From assembly GCF_000722775.1 (NCBI RefSeq), contig NZ_JPFZ01000013.1, positions 1 through 64,000 on the forward strand: a stretch of 64,000 bases of DNA, read 5' to 3'. The notes under the pieces are model-generated. The model did no database searches. It was not told the origin of the DNA and saw only the letters and a list, made by a program, of their open reading frames with translations. Below are positions 46,625 through 57,644 of the stretch, piece by piece; within the stretch, counting starts at the first letter, position 1; the number at the start of each line of letters is the position of its first letter. Both the position numbers and the translations under genes were made by a program. This DNA is from Streptococcus mitis subsp. hohhotensis (lineage in GTDB: Bacteria > Bacillota > Bacilli > Lactobacillales > Streptococcaceae).

Positions 46625-46828
46625 TTATTCTCCATTTCTTTCTTTTTCAACTAATAAAACACTGGCAATATCATTTATTTGAATAAAGGGAAGACTTCCT
46701 TTCTGAAAATCCTGAATACCGTGACATCTTGGACCTTCCTTACAATTCAGTCCCTTTGTAAGACTGATCGCAAGTAAGATGACAAAGCCGAGGGCCATCC
46801 CTACCAATAGCCACTTTTTTCTTTTCAT
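46625..46828 (-). CDS. Small single-pass membrane protein of the URO-D operon
   Basis: 67 residues. A basic start (MKRKKW) and one hydrophobic helix (LLVGMALGFVILLAISLT) are followed by a short segment with two cysteines, CKEGPRCHG, and an acidic/basic tail. It is squeezed between the two URO-D-fold genes with gaps of two and nine bases, so it is surely part of the operon. No family is recognised. The CX5C motif could bind a metal or form a disulfide outside the membrane, but this is speculation. Confidence 0.7.
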   Translation of the reverse strand: MKRKKWLLVGMALGFVILLAISLTKGLNCKEGPRCHGIQDFQKGSLPFIQINDIASVLLVEKERNGE

Positions 46829-46837
46829 AAGGTCCTC

Positions 46838-47845
46838 CTATTCTAAAATAGCAGCCTGACGAATCCAGTCCAATCTTTCTAATTCAAAGTCATCTGGAAC
46901 TGTGCAATCCGCTCCAAGAAGGACCCCTCTAGTCCCAGCTTCAGCCAACAATCGTTTGGTTTCCTCTTGTAGTTTAGCCTTACTACCTCCATAAAGCATG
47001 CTCTGCTTCCCATTTTCAAAACCACCCAAGACCGCTTTGCCATAAAATAGCTCCTGACCTTGAGGTAAACTGACTGCTTCATGGTGGGTTGCCCAATTGA
47101 AAACCTGGGCTGGATAATCTTTGAAAATAGTCACATTGTTACTGGCACCTTGTAAACCGCAGATATGCAGGATATTTACCCCACCTACCTGATTGGCAGC
47201 TTCTAAAACCTTTATGTTGCTTGGCTCAATATAGGTCTGATACAATTCTGCTGTGATGCGCTCATCCTGAATTTCTTGTGTACTGAGATAGATTCCATCT
47301 GCTCCACTATCCTGAATGATTTTTTTAGTTAGGATAGCGATATCCTCTGCTATCACATCTAAAATTTCACTGAATAACTCTGGATTTTCGAGTAATAGAT
47401 TAGCAACCTCCTTATCACCTCTAGAAGTTTCTGTACGAAACCACCTTTTCAGGTAGGAAATCGGAGAAAAAATATTGTAAAATGATGCAATGTCCTCAGT
47501 GAAGGTCGCTCGAATAGCTTCTACCACTTCTACTTGTTGCTGAATCCAAGGATGGTTTTCACCAATCGACTCAATAGAAGCCAGCTCCTGAATACTTGAA
47601 ACCAAAGGACTGTAGACATTACTTGGATAAATGAAAAATCCGTCACTCATCATTTTGACAAAATCAGGATGAATTCTTTCAACGTACTTCCGATGTCCCT
47701 CTACACTTTTTTGAAAGATACGTGGGTTATTTAAACCTTGCCCTTTTTCCTCCAGTGTTACAAAATGAAACCAAAAGCCTACAGGAACTCGTTCCACCTC
47801 TTCTCCTCGGATGGCTTTAAAAACTAGCTCTCTTTTACTTGTCAT
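46838..47845 (-). CDS. URO-D-fold protein, MtaA/MetE-like zinc methyltransferase candidate (copy 2)
   Basis: 335 residues from the ATG at 47845, which has GGAG nine bases upstream; an earlier in-frame start (47884) has none. It is a close paralogue of the protein encoded at 45624-46622, aligned along its whole length (EVERVPVGFWFHFVTLEEKG, VNILHICGLQGASNN, VLLGADCTVPDD). The same His-X-Cys...Cys zinc-ligand pattern is present. First gene of the operon, preceded by a palindrome (47927-47945). Two paralogues suggest a heterodimer or two related substrates. Confidence 0.8.
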   Translation of the reverse strand: MTSKRELVFKAIRGEEVERVPVGFWFHFVTLEEKGQGLNNPRIFQKSVEGHRKYVERIHPDFVKMMSDGFFIYPSNVYSPLVSSIQELASIESIGENHPWIQQQVEVVEAIRATFTEDIASFYNIFSPISYLKRWFRTETSRGDKEVANLLLENPELFSEILDVIAEDIAILTKKIIQDSGADGIYLSTQEIQDERITAELYQTYIEPSNIKVLEAANQVGGVNILHICGLQGASNNVTIFKDYPAQVFNWATHHEAVSLPQGQELFYGKAVLGGFENGKQSMLYGGSKAKLQEETKRLLAEAGTRGVLLGADCTVPDDFELERLDWIRQAAILE

Positions 47846-47926
47846 ACTTTTCTCCTTCCATTTGGATTGAAACCATCTTACCACTCCTTTTGACCTTTTC
47901 CCAATATATATTGACTATCGACTTGA

Positions 47927-47945
47927 TTGATATTGTTTATATCAA
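47927..47945. promoter_or_regulatory. Operator-like palindrome upstream of the URO-D operon
   Basis: TTGATAT, five bases, ATATCAA: a perfect seven-base inverted repeat about 80 bases before the first gene. It resembles LysR-type boxes (TGATA...TATCA) known for streptococcal sulfur amino-acid regulators, though spacing differs from the version I recall. The -10/-35 elements of this operon are not clear. Confidence 0.5.
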
Positions 47946-47954
47946 TAACGAAAA

Positions 47955-48006
47955 AATCTCTGGAAAGCTTGATTCTACTAGCTTTTCAGAGATTCTTTTT
48001 TGTTTA
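47955..48006. terminator. Bidirectional terminator after the luciferase-like gene
   Basis: AATCTCTGGAAAGCTTG and its imperfect complement CTAGCTTTTCAGAGATT, with A and T runs on both sides (about 47955-47995). It separates the oxidoreductase gene from the URO-D operon. Confidence 0.75.
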
Positions 48007-48064
48007 TTACTTTTTTAAAATAGTTGTTATATAGATTTTTTATCAGCCTGATTAGGATTTTTTA

Positions 48065-49114
48065 TTAGGCCTCTTTCATGGCAAAATAATCCCATACTTT
48101 GGGTGCAACTTGTGTGCCGAAGAGTTCAATAGCTCTCAGAACCTGGTCATGAGGCATAGAACCAAGAGGTAAGTGCAACATAAAGCGGTCCAAACCTAAG
48201 TCTTCAATCATGCGAATCAATTTTTCGGCCACCTGATCTGGATTGCCCACAAACATAGCACCATTTGGCCCAACTTGCTCCAAATATTGCTCATAACGCA
48301 ATTCCTGCCAGTGCGGACGATCTTTAGAAATAGCATCCACCACTTGCTTGGTCGGATGGAAATAATCTTTCACCGCCTGCTCGCCATCTTCCGCAATCCA
48401 ACCCCAAGAATGGGCTCCAACCTTTAGTGCATGACTGGCATGACCTGCTTCGCTCCCAATCTCACGATAAGCCTGAATCAACTTTTTAAAATAACGCGGA
48501 TTGCCACCAATAATAGCATAGACAATCGGTAGGCCTGCCTGAGCAATCTTCACTGTTGATTCGACATGACCACCTGTCGCTATCCACAAGGGCAATTTTT
48601 CCTGAACTGGACGAGGATAAACTTCTTTACCAGAGATTGTTTGGGTCAATCGCCCTTTCCAGTCTAGCCTTGTCTTTTCATTGACTAACTGGAGCAAGTC
48701 TAATTTCTCATCAAAGAGGGCTTCGTAGTCTTTCAAATCATATCCAAACAAGGGAAAAGATTCCGTGAAAGAACCCCTTCCGGCCATAATCTCCGCACGT
48801 CCATTAGACAAGGCATCGATAGTGGCATACTGTTGGAACAAGCGAATCGGATCCATACTTGAGAGGATGCTGACTGCACTGGTCAAACGGATTTTCTTGG
48901 TATTGACTGCCCCAGCTGCCAGGACAATCTCTGGGGCAGATACTGCAAAATCTTCCCGATGATGTTCCCCAATCCCATACACATCCAAACCAACCTTGTC
49001 AGCCAGTTCAATTTCTGCCACCAACTGACGAATGCGTTCGGCATGACTGTAAGTCTGTCCAATCCCTTCAAGCTCCGTTGTTTCCCCAAATGTTGAAATT
49101 CCTAATTCTACCAT
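48065..49114 (-). CDS. Luciferase-like flavin-dependent oxidoreductase
   Basis: 349 residues of bacterial-luciferase-like TIM barrel: MVELGISTFGET, GIGEHHREDFAVSAPEIVLA, TSAVSILSSMDPIRLFQQYA, AEIMAGRGSF and IATGGHVESTVKIAQAGLPI. Such proteins use FMN or F420; streptococci lack F420, so FMN is likely. The substrate is unknown. In pneumococcal genomes the same gene lies between glmS and the pullulanase, so the URO-D operon interrupts that order here. It ends at a bidirectional terminator. Confidence 0.9.
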   Translation of the reverse strand: MVELGISTFGETTELEGIGQTYSHAERIRQLVAEIELADKVGLDVYGIGEHHREDFAVSAPEIVLAAGAVNTKKIRLTSAVSILSSMDPIRLFQQYATIDALSNGRAEIMAGRGSFTESFPLFGYDLKDYEALFDEKLDLLQLVNEKTRLDWKGRLTQTISGKEVYPRPVQEKLPLWIATGGHVESTVKIAQAGLPIVYAIIGGNPRYFKKLIQAYREIGSEAGHASHALKVGAHSWGWIAEDGEQAVKDYFHPTKQVVDAISKDRPHWQELRYEQYLEQVGPNGAMFVGNPDQVAEKLIRMIEDLGLDRFMLHLPLGSMPHDQVLRAIELFGTQVAPKVWDYFAMKEA

Positions 49115-49204
49115 TGCAATTCTCCTTGTCTACCTCTGTCCTTCATTTTGAAAAATTATTCTAACACGAATCTTGAGTACAAGCAACCAATTTGCTCACA
49201 AGAA

Positions 49205-49230
49205 AAAGCCTAGATAACTAGACTTTTTTA
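49205..49230 (-). terminator. Terminator after glmS
   Basis: AGTCTAG, four bases, CTAGGCT (49224-49207), then TTTTTC on the minus strand. Confidence 0.75.
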
Positions 49231-49232
49231 GC

Positions 49233-51041
49233 TTATTCTACCGTTACTGACTTAGCAAGATTACGTGGTTTATCCACATCAAGGCCACGGTGAAGGGTTG
49301 CAAAGTAAGCGACCAATTGTGTTGGTACGACCATTGAAATTGGTGAGAGGTAAGGGTGGACGGTCGTAAGAACGATGTCATCTGTCTCTTTAGCAACATT
49401 TTCTTCTGCGATAGTGAGAACTTTGGCACCACGAGCTGCGACCTCTTGGATATTTCCACGAGTGTGGTTGGCAAGGACTGGATCTGACAAGAGCGCCAAG
49501 ACAGGTGTTCCTTCTTCAATCAAGGCAATGGTTCCATGCTTGAGTTCTCCTGCAGCAAAGCCTTCACACTGGATGTAAGAAATCTCTTTGAGTTTGAGAC
49601 TTGCTTCCATAGCTACGTAGTAATCTTGACCACGCCCAATATAAAAGGCGTTGCGAGTTGTTTCAAGAAGCTCACGAACCTTGGCTTCAATGGTTTCTTT
49701 CTCTGAAAGAGTAGATTCGATAGACTGAGCTACGATTGACAACTCATGAACCAGGTCAAAGGCTTGCGCTTTAGCATTACCATTTGCTTCTCCTACTGCT
49801 TTTGCAAGAAAGGCAAGGGCTGCGATTTGCGCTGTATAAGCCTTGGTTGAGGCTACGGCAATTTCAGGTCCTGCATGAAGGAGCATGGTATGGTTGGCTT
49901 CACGAGAAAGAGTTGAACCTGGGACGTTTGTCACTGTCAAGCTTGGGATTCCCATTTCATTAGCCTTGACCAAAACCTGACGGCTATCCGCTGTTTCACC
50001 AGACTGGCTGATAAAGATGAAAAGTGGTTTCTTGCTGAGAAGTGGCATACCGTAGCCCCACTCAGATGAGATTCCAAGTTCAACTGGCGTATCTGTCAAT
50101 TCTTCCAGCATCTTCTTAGAAGCAAATCCTGCGTGGTAAGATGTCCCAGCTGCAAGGATGTAGATACGGTCTGCATCTTGAACAGCCTTGATGATAGCTG
50201 GGTCTACGACAACTTGACCAGCCTCATCTGTGTAGGCTTGGATGAGTTTACGCATAACAGTTGGTTGCTCATCAATTTCCTTGAGCATGTAGTAAGGATA
50301 AGTTCCCTTACCGATATCTGACAAATCAAGCTCAGCAGTGTAGCTAGCACGCTCACGACTATTACCATCATAGTCTTGAACTTCTACACTGTCAGCCTTG
50401 ACGATGACCAACTCTTGGTCATGAATTTCCATGTATTGGTTGGTCTCACGAATCATAGCCATAGCATCTGAGCAGACCATGTTATAGCCTTCTCCAAGAC
50501 CAATCAAAAGTGGTGATTTATTTTTAGCCACGTAGATGACTTCCGGAGTTTGTGAGTCAACCAAGGCAAAAGCATAAGAACCACGGATGATGTGAAGGGC
50601 TTTTTTGAAGGCTTCAAGAACTGACAAACCGTCTTCTTCCGCAAATTTTCCAATCAAGTGAACGGCGATTTCCGTATCTGTTTGCCCTTTGAAGTGGTGA
50701 CCTGCAAGGTATTCTTCCTTGATTTCAAGGTAGTTCTCAATGACCCCATTGTGAACCAAGACAAAACGTTCTGTCTCAGAGCGGTGTGGGTGAGCATTGT
50801 CCTCAGTTGGTTTCCCGTGAGTAGCCCAACGAGTATGTCCGATCCCAGTTGTTCCCTCAACACCAGCTGTCTTGGCAGACAATTCTGCAATACGACCAAC
50901 AGCCTTGACTAGATGGTTTTCAGCACCACCTAGGACAAAAATTCCCGCAGAATCATAGCCACGGTATTCGAGCTTTTCAAGCCCTTGAATCAAAATATCA
51001 GTTGCATTTGTGTTTCCAACAACACCAACAATTCCACACAT
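49233..51041 (-). CDS. glmS: Glucosamine-fructose-6-phosphate aminotransferase (isomerizing)
   Basis: 602 residues. The N-terminal glutaminase domain begins [10 protein letters not shown] with the catalytic Cys as residue 2 and includes [10 protein letters not shown] and [11 protein letters not shown]. Two SIS sugar-isomerase domains follow (about 285-600: [35 protein letters not shown], end [16 protein letters not shown]). It makes glucosamine-6-phosphate for peptidoglycan. No glmS ribozyme is visible. Two operator-like repeats flank the promoter. AAGGAG is far (30 bases) from the ATG, with a CACAG/CTGTG hairpin between. Confidence 0.97.
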   Translation of the reverse strand: MCGIVGVVGNTNATDILIQGLEKLEYRGYDSAGIFVLGGAENHLVKAVGRIAELSAKTAGVEGTTGIGHTRWATHGKPTEDNAHPHRSETERFVLVHNGVIENYLEIKEEYLAGHHFKGQTDTEIAVHLIGKFAEEDGLSVLEAFKKALHIIRGSYAFALVDSQTPEVIYVAKNKSPLLIGLGEGYNMVCSDAMAMIRETNQYMEIHDQELVIVKADSVEVQDYDGNSRERASYTAELDLSDIGKGTYPYYMLKEIDEQPTVMRKLIQAYTDEAGQVVVDPAIIKAVQDADRIYILAAGTSYHAGFASKKMLEELTDTPVELGISSEWGYGMPLLSKKPLFIFISQSGETADSRQVLVKANEMGIPSLTVTNVPGSTLSREANHTMLLHAGPEIAVASTKAYTAQIAALAFLAKAVGEANGNAKAQAFDLVHELSIVAQSIESTLSEKETIEAKVRELLETTRNAFYIGRGQDYYVAMEASLKLKEISYIQCEGFAAGELKHGTIALIEEGTPVLALLSDPVLANHTRGNIQEVAARGAKVLTIAEENVAKETDDIVLTTVHPYLSPISMVVPTQLVAYFATLHRGLDVDKPRNLAKSVTVE

Positions 51042-51053
51042 AGTATATACGAC

Positions 51054-51176
51054 ACAGACCAGCTGTGCTTTCTCCTTAAAATTGGTATAGTCTAATTCCT
51101 CTTTTATAGAACCAGCAAAAACAGTATATACTTGTTTCTTTCACTTGTCAAGAGTAAAAATTGGTATAGTTCAAAT
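51054..51176 (-). promoter_or_regulatory. glmS promoter flanked by two NagR-like operators
   Basis: The promoter is TTGACA (51151-51146), 17 bases, TATACT (51128-51123). Repeats ATTGGTATAGTCTAAT (51081-51096, downstream of the start) and ATTGGTATAGTTCAAAT (51160-51176, upstream of the -35) resemble the dre sites of GntR/HutC-type NagR regulators, which control glmS in streptococci. Action here is inferred. Confidence 0.7.
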
Positions 51177-51189
51177 TACGCTCCTGTAA

Positions 51190-51230
51190 GCAAAAGACTC
51201 TGACCAATTAGGATAATCAGTCAGAGTCCT
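51190..51230. terminator. Terminator after the GH1 glycosidase gene
   Basis: GACTCTGACCAATTA and TAATCAGTCAGAGTC form a long stem (about 51194-51223) with flanking A and T runs; usable in both directions. Confidence 0.85.
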
Positions 51231-51233
51231 TTT

Positions 51234-52613
51234 TTAAAATCCATTATTATCGCTTAATTCCTTGAACCAGTACCCTGATTTCTTCAGACGACGTTCTTGC
51301 GTTTCCAAGTCTAATTCGACCAAGCCATAGCGATTTTTATAGCTATTGAGCCATGACCAGCAATCGATAAAGGTCCAGATTAAGTAGCCCTTACAGTTGG
51401 CTCCATCTTCAATAGCACGGTGAAGTTCACGAAGATGACCTTTTACAAAGTCAATACGGTAATCATCTTGAATCATTCCATTCTCACGGAATTTTTCTTC
51501 CCCTTCAACACCCATACCATTCTCTGTCAACATCCACTCGATATTACCATAATTTTCCTTGATATTTTGGGCAATGTCATAAATCCCTTGCTCATAAATC
51601 TCCCAGCCACGATGAGGATTGATTTTACGTCCAGGCATCACATAAGGCTCGTAAAAATGTTCTGGTAAGAGTGGACTCTCTGGATGCTTAGCAAATCGAG
51701 GTGCCATAACACGCAAAGGTTGATAGTAGTTGACACCAAGGAAGTCCACCGTATTGTCACGAATGAGTTCCAACTCCTCCTCCGTAGTATCAGGTAAGAG
51801 ACCGTGTTCATGCAAGATTTCTACCAACTCCTGTGGATAAGTCCCCAAAACAGATGGGTCTAAAAAAGATTGAGCTTGAAAAAGCTCCGCAATACGAGCA
51901 GCCTTAACATCAGCAGGATGCTGGCTACGTGGATAAGCCGGTGTCAAGTTGAGGACAATCCCAATCTTAGAATCAGGCAAGAGTTCATGACAGGCCTTGA
52001 CCGCTCGACTGCTGGCTAATTGTGTGTGATAGGCTACTTTAACCGCTGCCTCTGCATCCACCTTATGTGGATAATGGGCATCGTAAAAATAGCCAAATTC
52101 TACCGGAACGATGGGCTCGTTAAAGGTAATCCATTGATCCACTAAATCTCCATAAGTCTCAAAACAAAAACGAGCATAGTCTTCATAGGCTGAGACAGTC
52201 GCCTTATTTTCCCAACCATCACCATCCTCTTGAAGGGCAAAAGGCAAATCAAAATGATAAAGATTGACTAAAAGACGAATCCCTTTGGCCTTAATAGCCT
52301 CAAAAACCTTACGATAGAAATCCACACCTTGAGCATTGACTTTTCCACGCCCTTGTGGAAAAATCCGTGACCACTGGATAGAAGTCCGAAAGGCCGTATG
52401 ACCAGTCTCTAACAAAAGCTCGATATCCTGCTCCCAATTTTCATAAAAGGTCGATGTCTTATCTGGACCAATCCCATTATAGTAACGATTTGGCTCTACT
52501 TGGTACCAATAATCCCAGAGATTATCTCCCTTACCGTCACCCGCTACACGCCCTTCTGTCTGCGGCCCAGAAGTGGAGGACCCCCAGACAAAATCCTTTG
52601 GAAATCTTAGCAT
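51234..52613 (-). CDS. Family 1 glycosidase (beta-glucosidase / 6-phospho-beta-glucosidase)
   Basis: 459 residues, a complete GH1 barrel. The N-terminus (FPKDFVWGSSTSGPQTEG), acid/base glutamate in WITFNEPIVP and nucleophile in MLTENGMGVEG are present. The C-terminal tryptophan region is WTFIDCWSWLNSYKNRYGLV. It hydrolyses beta-glucosides, and the equivalent pneumococcal gene is annotated as 6-phospho-beta-glucosidase; no PTS genes are adjacent to settle the substrate. AAGAGG lies upstream with TATAAT about 30 bases before the start. It is transcribed towards glmS. Confidence 0.9.
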   Translation of the reverse strand: MLRFPKDFVWGSSTSGPQTEGRVAGDGKGDNLWDYWYQVEPNRYYNGIGPDKTSTFYENWEQDIELLLETGHTAFRTSIQWSRIFPQGRGKVNAQGVDFYRKVFEAIKAKGIRLLVNLYHFDLPFALQEDGDGWENKATVSAYEDYARFCFETYGDLVDQWITFNEPIVPVEFGYFYDAHYPHKVDAEAAVKVAYHTQLASSRAVKACHELLPDSKIGIVLNLTPAYPRSQHPADVKAARIAELFQAQSFLDPSVLGTYPQELVEILHEHGLLPDTTEEELELIRDNTVDFLGVNYYQPLRVMAPRFAKHPESPLLPEHFYEPYVMPGRKINPHRGWEIYEQGIYDIAQNIKENYGNIEWMLTENGMGVEGEEKFRENGMIQDDYRIDFVKGHLRELHRAIEDGANCKGYLIWTFIDCWSWLNSYKNRYGLVELDLETQERRLKKSGYWFKELSDNNGF

Positions 52614-52654
52614 ACATTTACCTCTTTATATACTTATTTTTCCTATTATACAGA

Positions 52655-52698
52655 AAAAACAAGGCAAAAACTAGTTACATTTTTTCCTTGTTTTTCTT
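52655..52698 (-). terminator. Terminator after proS
   Basis: AAAAACAAGG and CCTTGTTTTTT around a 20-base loop on the minus strand, ending in T residues. The GH1 gene promoter follows immediately. Confidence 0.7.
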
Positions 52699-52711
52699 CT
52701 GATTATAGTTT

Positions 52712-54577
<1,866 letters not shown>

Positions 54578-55837
54578 TTATCTAAAAAAGAGTCGCATAA
54601 TGTCATTCCAGGTCACAGCAATCATCAAGACAACCATGATGACCACTCCGGCCAAGGTGACATAGGTTTCAATTTCTTGTTTCAATGGTTTGCGGCGAAT
54701 GGCTTCCAGGATATTGAGCACAATCTTACCACCATCCAGAGCTGGAATCGGAATAAGATTAAAAATCCCGATATTGATGGAAATCATTGCCAAGAGGTAC
54801 AAGACATTCTCAATTCCATTTTTAGCAGCATCACTACTTGCCTTAAAGATGGCAACAGGTCCACCTAGCTTGTTCAAATCCGGTTGGAAAATCAGATTTT
54901 TCAGAGCCGATAGAATTCGGAGAGCTGAGTCGGCTGCGGTTGTGAATCCACCCACAAACATGGATAGAAAGTCCGACTTAATTCCCGGTTGAACACCTAG
55001 AAGGTAACCGCCTTGACTTTCTTCAGGAGTAACAGTGATTTGTTTTTCACTCCCCTTTTCAGAAATAGTCACATCCAAAGTCGGGGCCGTCTTATCTTTG
55101 GTTTCTGCTTCCACAGCCTGGATCAAGCTTTCCCAGTTACTAATCTCATGTGAGCCAATCTTGGTAATCTGTGCCGTTTCTGGCATTCCCACCTTGGCCA
55201 AAGCCCCTTGGGGCATGACATGAAACTGGTTGGTAGCTACATCTCTGACTCCACCCTGCATAAAGATTAAAATCCAAAAAACAACGACACCTAAGATAAA
55301 GTTATTCATAGGACCTGCAAAGTTGGTAATGAGTTTGCCCCAGATAGTTGCATTTTGATATTGCACATCCAAGGGAGCAATCCGAACCTCAGTACCATCT
55401 GCTTCCACAACCGTTGCATCGTGATACACTGCAAATGTTTTTTCTTCTTCCAGAACCAAGCCCTTAATAAAGAGCTTATCTTCAAAATCAAACTGGGTCA
55501 CCTGCATAGGGAGGGCTGTTTGATCCAATTTTTTACCGGATAGGTTTATGCGTTTAACCTTACCGTCGTCAGTAAGGGTCAAACTAACAGGAGTACCTGT
55601 CTTGATTTCAGTCGTATCATCACCCCAACCGGCCATACGGACATAGCCACCCAGAGGCAAAATTCGGATAGTGTAGGCCGTTCCATCCTTGCCAATATGA
55701 GCAAAGATTTTGGGTCCCATACCGATGGCAAATTCACGCACTAGAATCCCTGATTTCTTGGCAAAGTAGAAGTGTCCGAACTCGTGCACCACCACAATAA
55801 TCCCGAAAACCAGAATAAAGGTTAAAATTCCGAGCAT
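54578..55837 (-). CDS. eep: Intramembrane zinc metalloprotease RseP/Eep
   Basis: 419 residues of S2P family. The zinc motif HEFGH is in [16 protein letters not shown] at the N-terminus, and the second metal motif is in [15 protein letters not shown] near the C-terminus, with four membrane helices. A PDZ domain lies between (about 195-275). In streptococci and enterococci Eep processes signal peptides of lipoproteins and peptide pheromones. It is in the conserved operon uppS-cdsA-eep-proS. Confidence 0.95.
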   Translation of the reverse strand: MLGILTFILVFGIIVVVHEFGHFYFAKKSGILVREFAIGMGPKIFAHIGKDGTAYTIRILPLGGYVRMAGWGDDTTEIKTGTPVSLTLTDDGKVKRINLSGKKLDQTALPMQVTQFDFEDKLFIKGLVLEEEKTFAVYHDATVVEADGTEVRIAPLDVQYQNATIWGKLITNFAGPMNNFILGVVVFWILIFMQGGVRDVATNQFHVMPQGALAKVGMPETAQITKIGSHEISNWESLIQAVEAETKDKTAPTLDVTISEKGSEKQITVTPEESQGGYLLGVQPGIKSDFLSMFVGGFTTAADSALRILSALKNLIFQPDLNKLGGPVAIFKASSDAAKNGIENVLYLLAMISINIGIFNLIPIPALDGGKIVLNILEAIRRKPLKQEIETYVTLAGVVIMVVLMIAVTWNDIMRLFFR

Positions 55838-55858
55838 AGTACTTCCTCCGTCTTTTGA

Positions 55859-56662
55859 TTAAAAGAGTCCAAACAAGTGCATGATTGGAAATACAAGCAA
55901 CATACTATCGAAACGATCCAAAACACCACCATGTCCAGGGATAAATTTCCCAGAATCCTTAACACCAAAGTGACGCTTAATCGAACTTTCTAGTAAGTCA
56001 CCAAATTGTCCAGCAATGCTAAAGAAAATAGCAAAGACCGACATCTTGTAAATTCCATACGGAAGAGCAACTGTACTGTCAAACATCATAAAGATGATGG
56101 TTACTAAAATAGCACCTAAAATACCACCCAAGGCACCCTCAAAGGTTTTATTTGGAGAAACTGTCGGAGCTAATTTTCGTTTACCATAGTTCATCCCAAC
56201 AAGATAGGCACCACTGTCTGTTGCCCAAACAATACATAAGGCTAATAGTGCCTTATCTAAACCTGCAATTCTAGCATCTAATAGAGCATTAAAACCAAAG
56301 CCCACATAGAAACTCATAGCAAGAGGGAAAACCGCATCCTCAATCGTATACGACTTGCTAAACACAGTCGTTCCTAACATGATTGAAATCAAAACACTAT
56401 AGGCAACCACATTCCCATCAACTGGCAAAAAAGTCAGATAATTCTCCAAGGGAATGGTCAAGGCAAAGGTGGCAAAGAGGGTTAAGAGGCCCTCCATCGT
56501 CATGGTCTCTAGACCTCTCATCTTTAAAAGTTCATGCATGGCTAGCATGGCTATGATTCCAATTGCTATCTGAAGCAAGAGGCCCCCAATCATTAAAATT
56601 GGTAGGAAAATAGCCAGGGCAATCCCTGCAAACAAGGTTCTTTTCTGTAAATCCTGTGTCAT
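55859..56662 (-). CDS. cdsA: Phosphatidate cytidylyltransferase
   Basis: 267 residues with about eight membrane helices. The CdsA signature SSIKRHFGVKDSGKFIPGHG followed by GVLDRFDS is complete, including the metal-binding aspartates. It converts phosphatidate and CTP to CDP-diacylglycerol, the precursor of phosphatidylglycerol and cardiolipin. It lies eight bases after uppS and 21 bases before eep in the operon. Confidence 0.96.
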   Translation of the reverse strand: MTQDLQKRTLFAGIALAIFLPILMIGGLLLQIAIGIIAMLAMHELLKMRGLETMTMEGLLTLFATFALTIPLENYLTFLPVDGNVVAYSVLISIMLGTTVFSKSYTIEDAVFPLAMSFYVGFGFNALLDARIAGLDKALLALCIVWATDSGAYLVGMNYGKRKLAPTVSPNKTFEGALGGILGAILVTIIFMMFDSTVALPYGIYKMSVFAIFFSIAGQFGDLLESSIKRHFGVKDSGKFIPGHGGVLDRFDSMLLVFPIMHLFGLF

Positions 56663-56670
56663 ATTTCCTC

Positions 56671-57429
56671 CTAAACTCCTCCAAATCGGCGATGACGACG
56701 ATTGTAGGCAAGAATGGCTTCCTGCAAGGCCGCCTCGTCAAAATCAGGCCACAAGGTATCTGTAAAATAGAGCTCACTGTAGGCTCCCTGCCATGGAAGG
56801 AAATTGCTTAAACGCAATTCTCCACTAGTACGGATAATCAAGTCTGGGTCTCGTAACTCCTTAGGCAAATGCTGGGTGAAGAGATAGTTGCCAATCAATT
56901 CCTCTGTGATGTCACCTGGGTTGATTTTGGCATCTAACACATCCTGAGAAATCAACTTAAGAGCCTGTGTAATCTCAGCACGTCCACCATAGTTGAGGGC
57001 AAAATTAAGAATCAAACCTGTGTTGTTCTTAGTCAATTCCTCAGCCTTGGTCAGAGCTTCAAAGGTTTGCTTAGGCAGGCGATCTGTCTCCCCAATCATT
57101 TGAATCTTAACATTATTCGCATGCAATTCCGGGACATAATTATCATAAAACTCTACTGGCAAGTTCATGATAAACTTAACTTCCTGATCTGGACGGGTCC
57201 AGTTTTCTGTAGAAAAAGCATAGACCGTAATAACCTTAACGCCTAGTTTGTTGGCTGCCTTGGTCACAGTTTGCAATGCTTCCATGCCCGCCTTGTGTCC
57301 GAAGACTCGCGGTTGCATACGTTTTTTAGCCCAACGGCCATTTCCATCCATGATGATGCCGATATGAGCAGGAACCTGTGTCGGAACCTCTACTTCCACA
57401 GCCTTATCTTTCTTAAAAAATCCAAACAT
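56671..57429 (-). CDS. uppS: Undecaprenyl diphosphate synthase
   Basis: 252 residues from the ATG at 57429, six codons inside the longest frame; AGGAATAAG precedes this ATG, while the upstream TTG has no site. Catalytic Asp and substrate loop are in HIGIIMDGNGRWAKKR; conserved parts include VITVYAFSTENW, LNYGGRAEITQA, and the final RTSGELRLSNFLPWQ with YSELYFTD. It makes the C55 carrier for wall polymers. First gene of the uppS-cdsA-eep-proS operon, with an extended -10 TGGTATAAT at 57462-57470. Confidence 0.96.
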   Translation of the reverse strand: MFGFFKKDKAVEVEVPTQVPAHIGIIMDGNGRWAKKRMQPRVFGHKAGMEALQTVTKAANKLGVKVITVYAFSTENWTRPDQEVKFIMNLPVEFYDNYVPELHANNVKIQMIGETDRLPKQTFEALTKAEELTKNNTGLILNFALNYGGRAEITQALKLISQDVLDAKINPGDITEELIGNYLFTQHLPKELRDPDLIIRTSGELRLSNFLPWQGAYSELYFTDTLWPDFDEAALQEAILAYNRRHRRFGGV

Positions 57430-57504
57430 GATCTTATTCCTATTCAAAAATCTATCGTTTCATTATACCATATTTCCCCATTTTCTTCTATCACTAAGCT
57501 ATTT

Positions 57505-57617
57505 ATACTCTTCGAAAATCTCTTCAAACCACGTCAGCTCTATCTGCAACCTCAAAACAGTGTTTTGAGCAACCTGCGGCTAGCTTCCTAGTTTGGTCTT
57601 TGATTTTCATTGAGTAT
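57505..57617 (+). repeat. BOX repeat, 113-bp shortened form
   Basis: ATACTCTTCGAAAATC to TTTTCATTGAGTAT. boxA is cut short after CACGTCAGCT and joined directly to the second half of boxB (CAACCTCAAAACAGTGTTTTGAG), followed by a full boxC. The copy at 25889-26001 has the same deletion, so this is a recurring sub-form rather than random decay. Confidence 0.9.
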
Positions 57618-57644
57618 TATTCTCAGGCACAAAGACCATTTTTC

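Noticed and set aside
45624-47845. Heme-synthesis uroporphyrinogen decarboxylase
   Set aside because: No other heme genes are present, streptococci lack the pathway, and the zinc-ligand pattern fits methyltransferases.
51042-51233. glmS ribozyme
   Set aside because: The 190-base leader region shows none of the ribozyme core elements, and a promoter lies too close to the gene.
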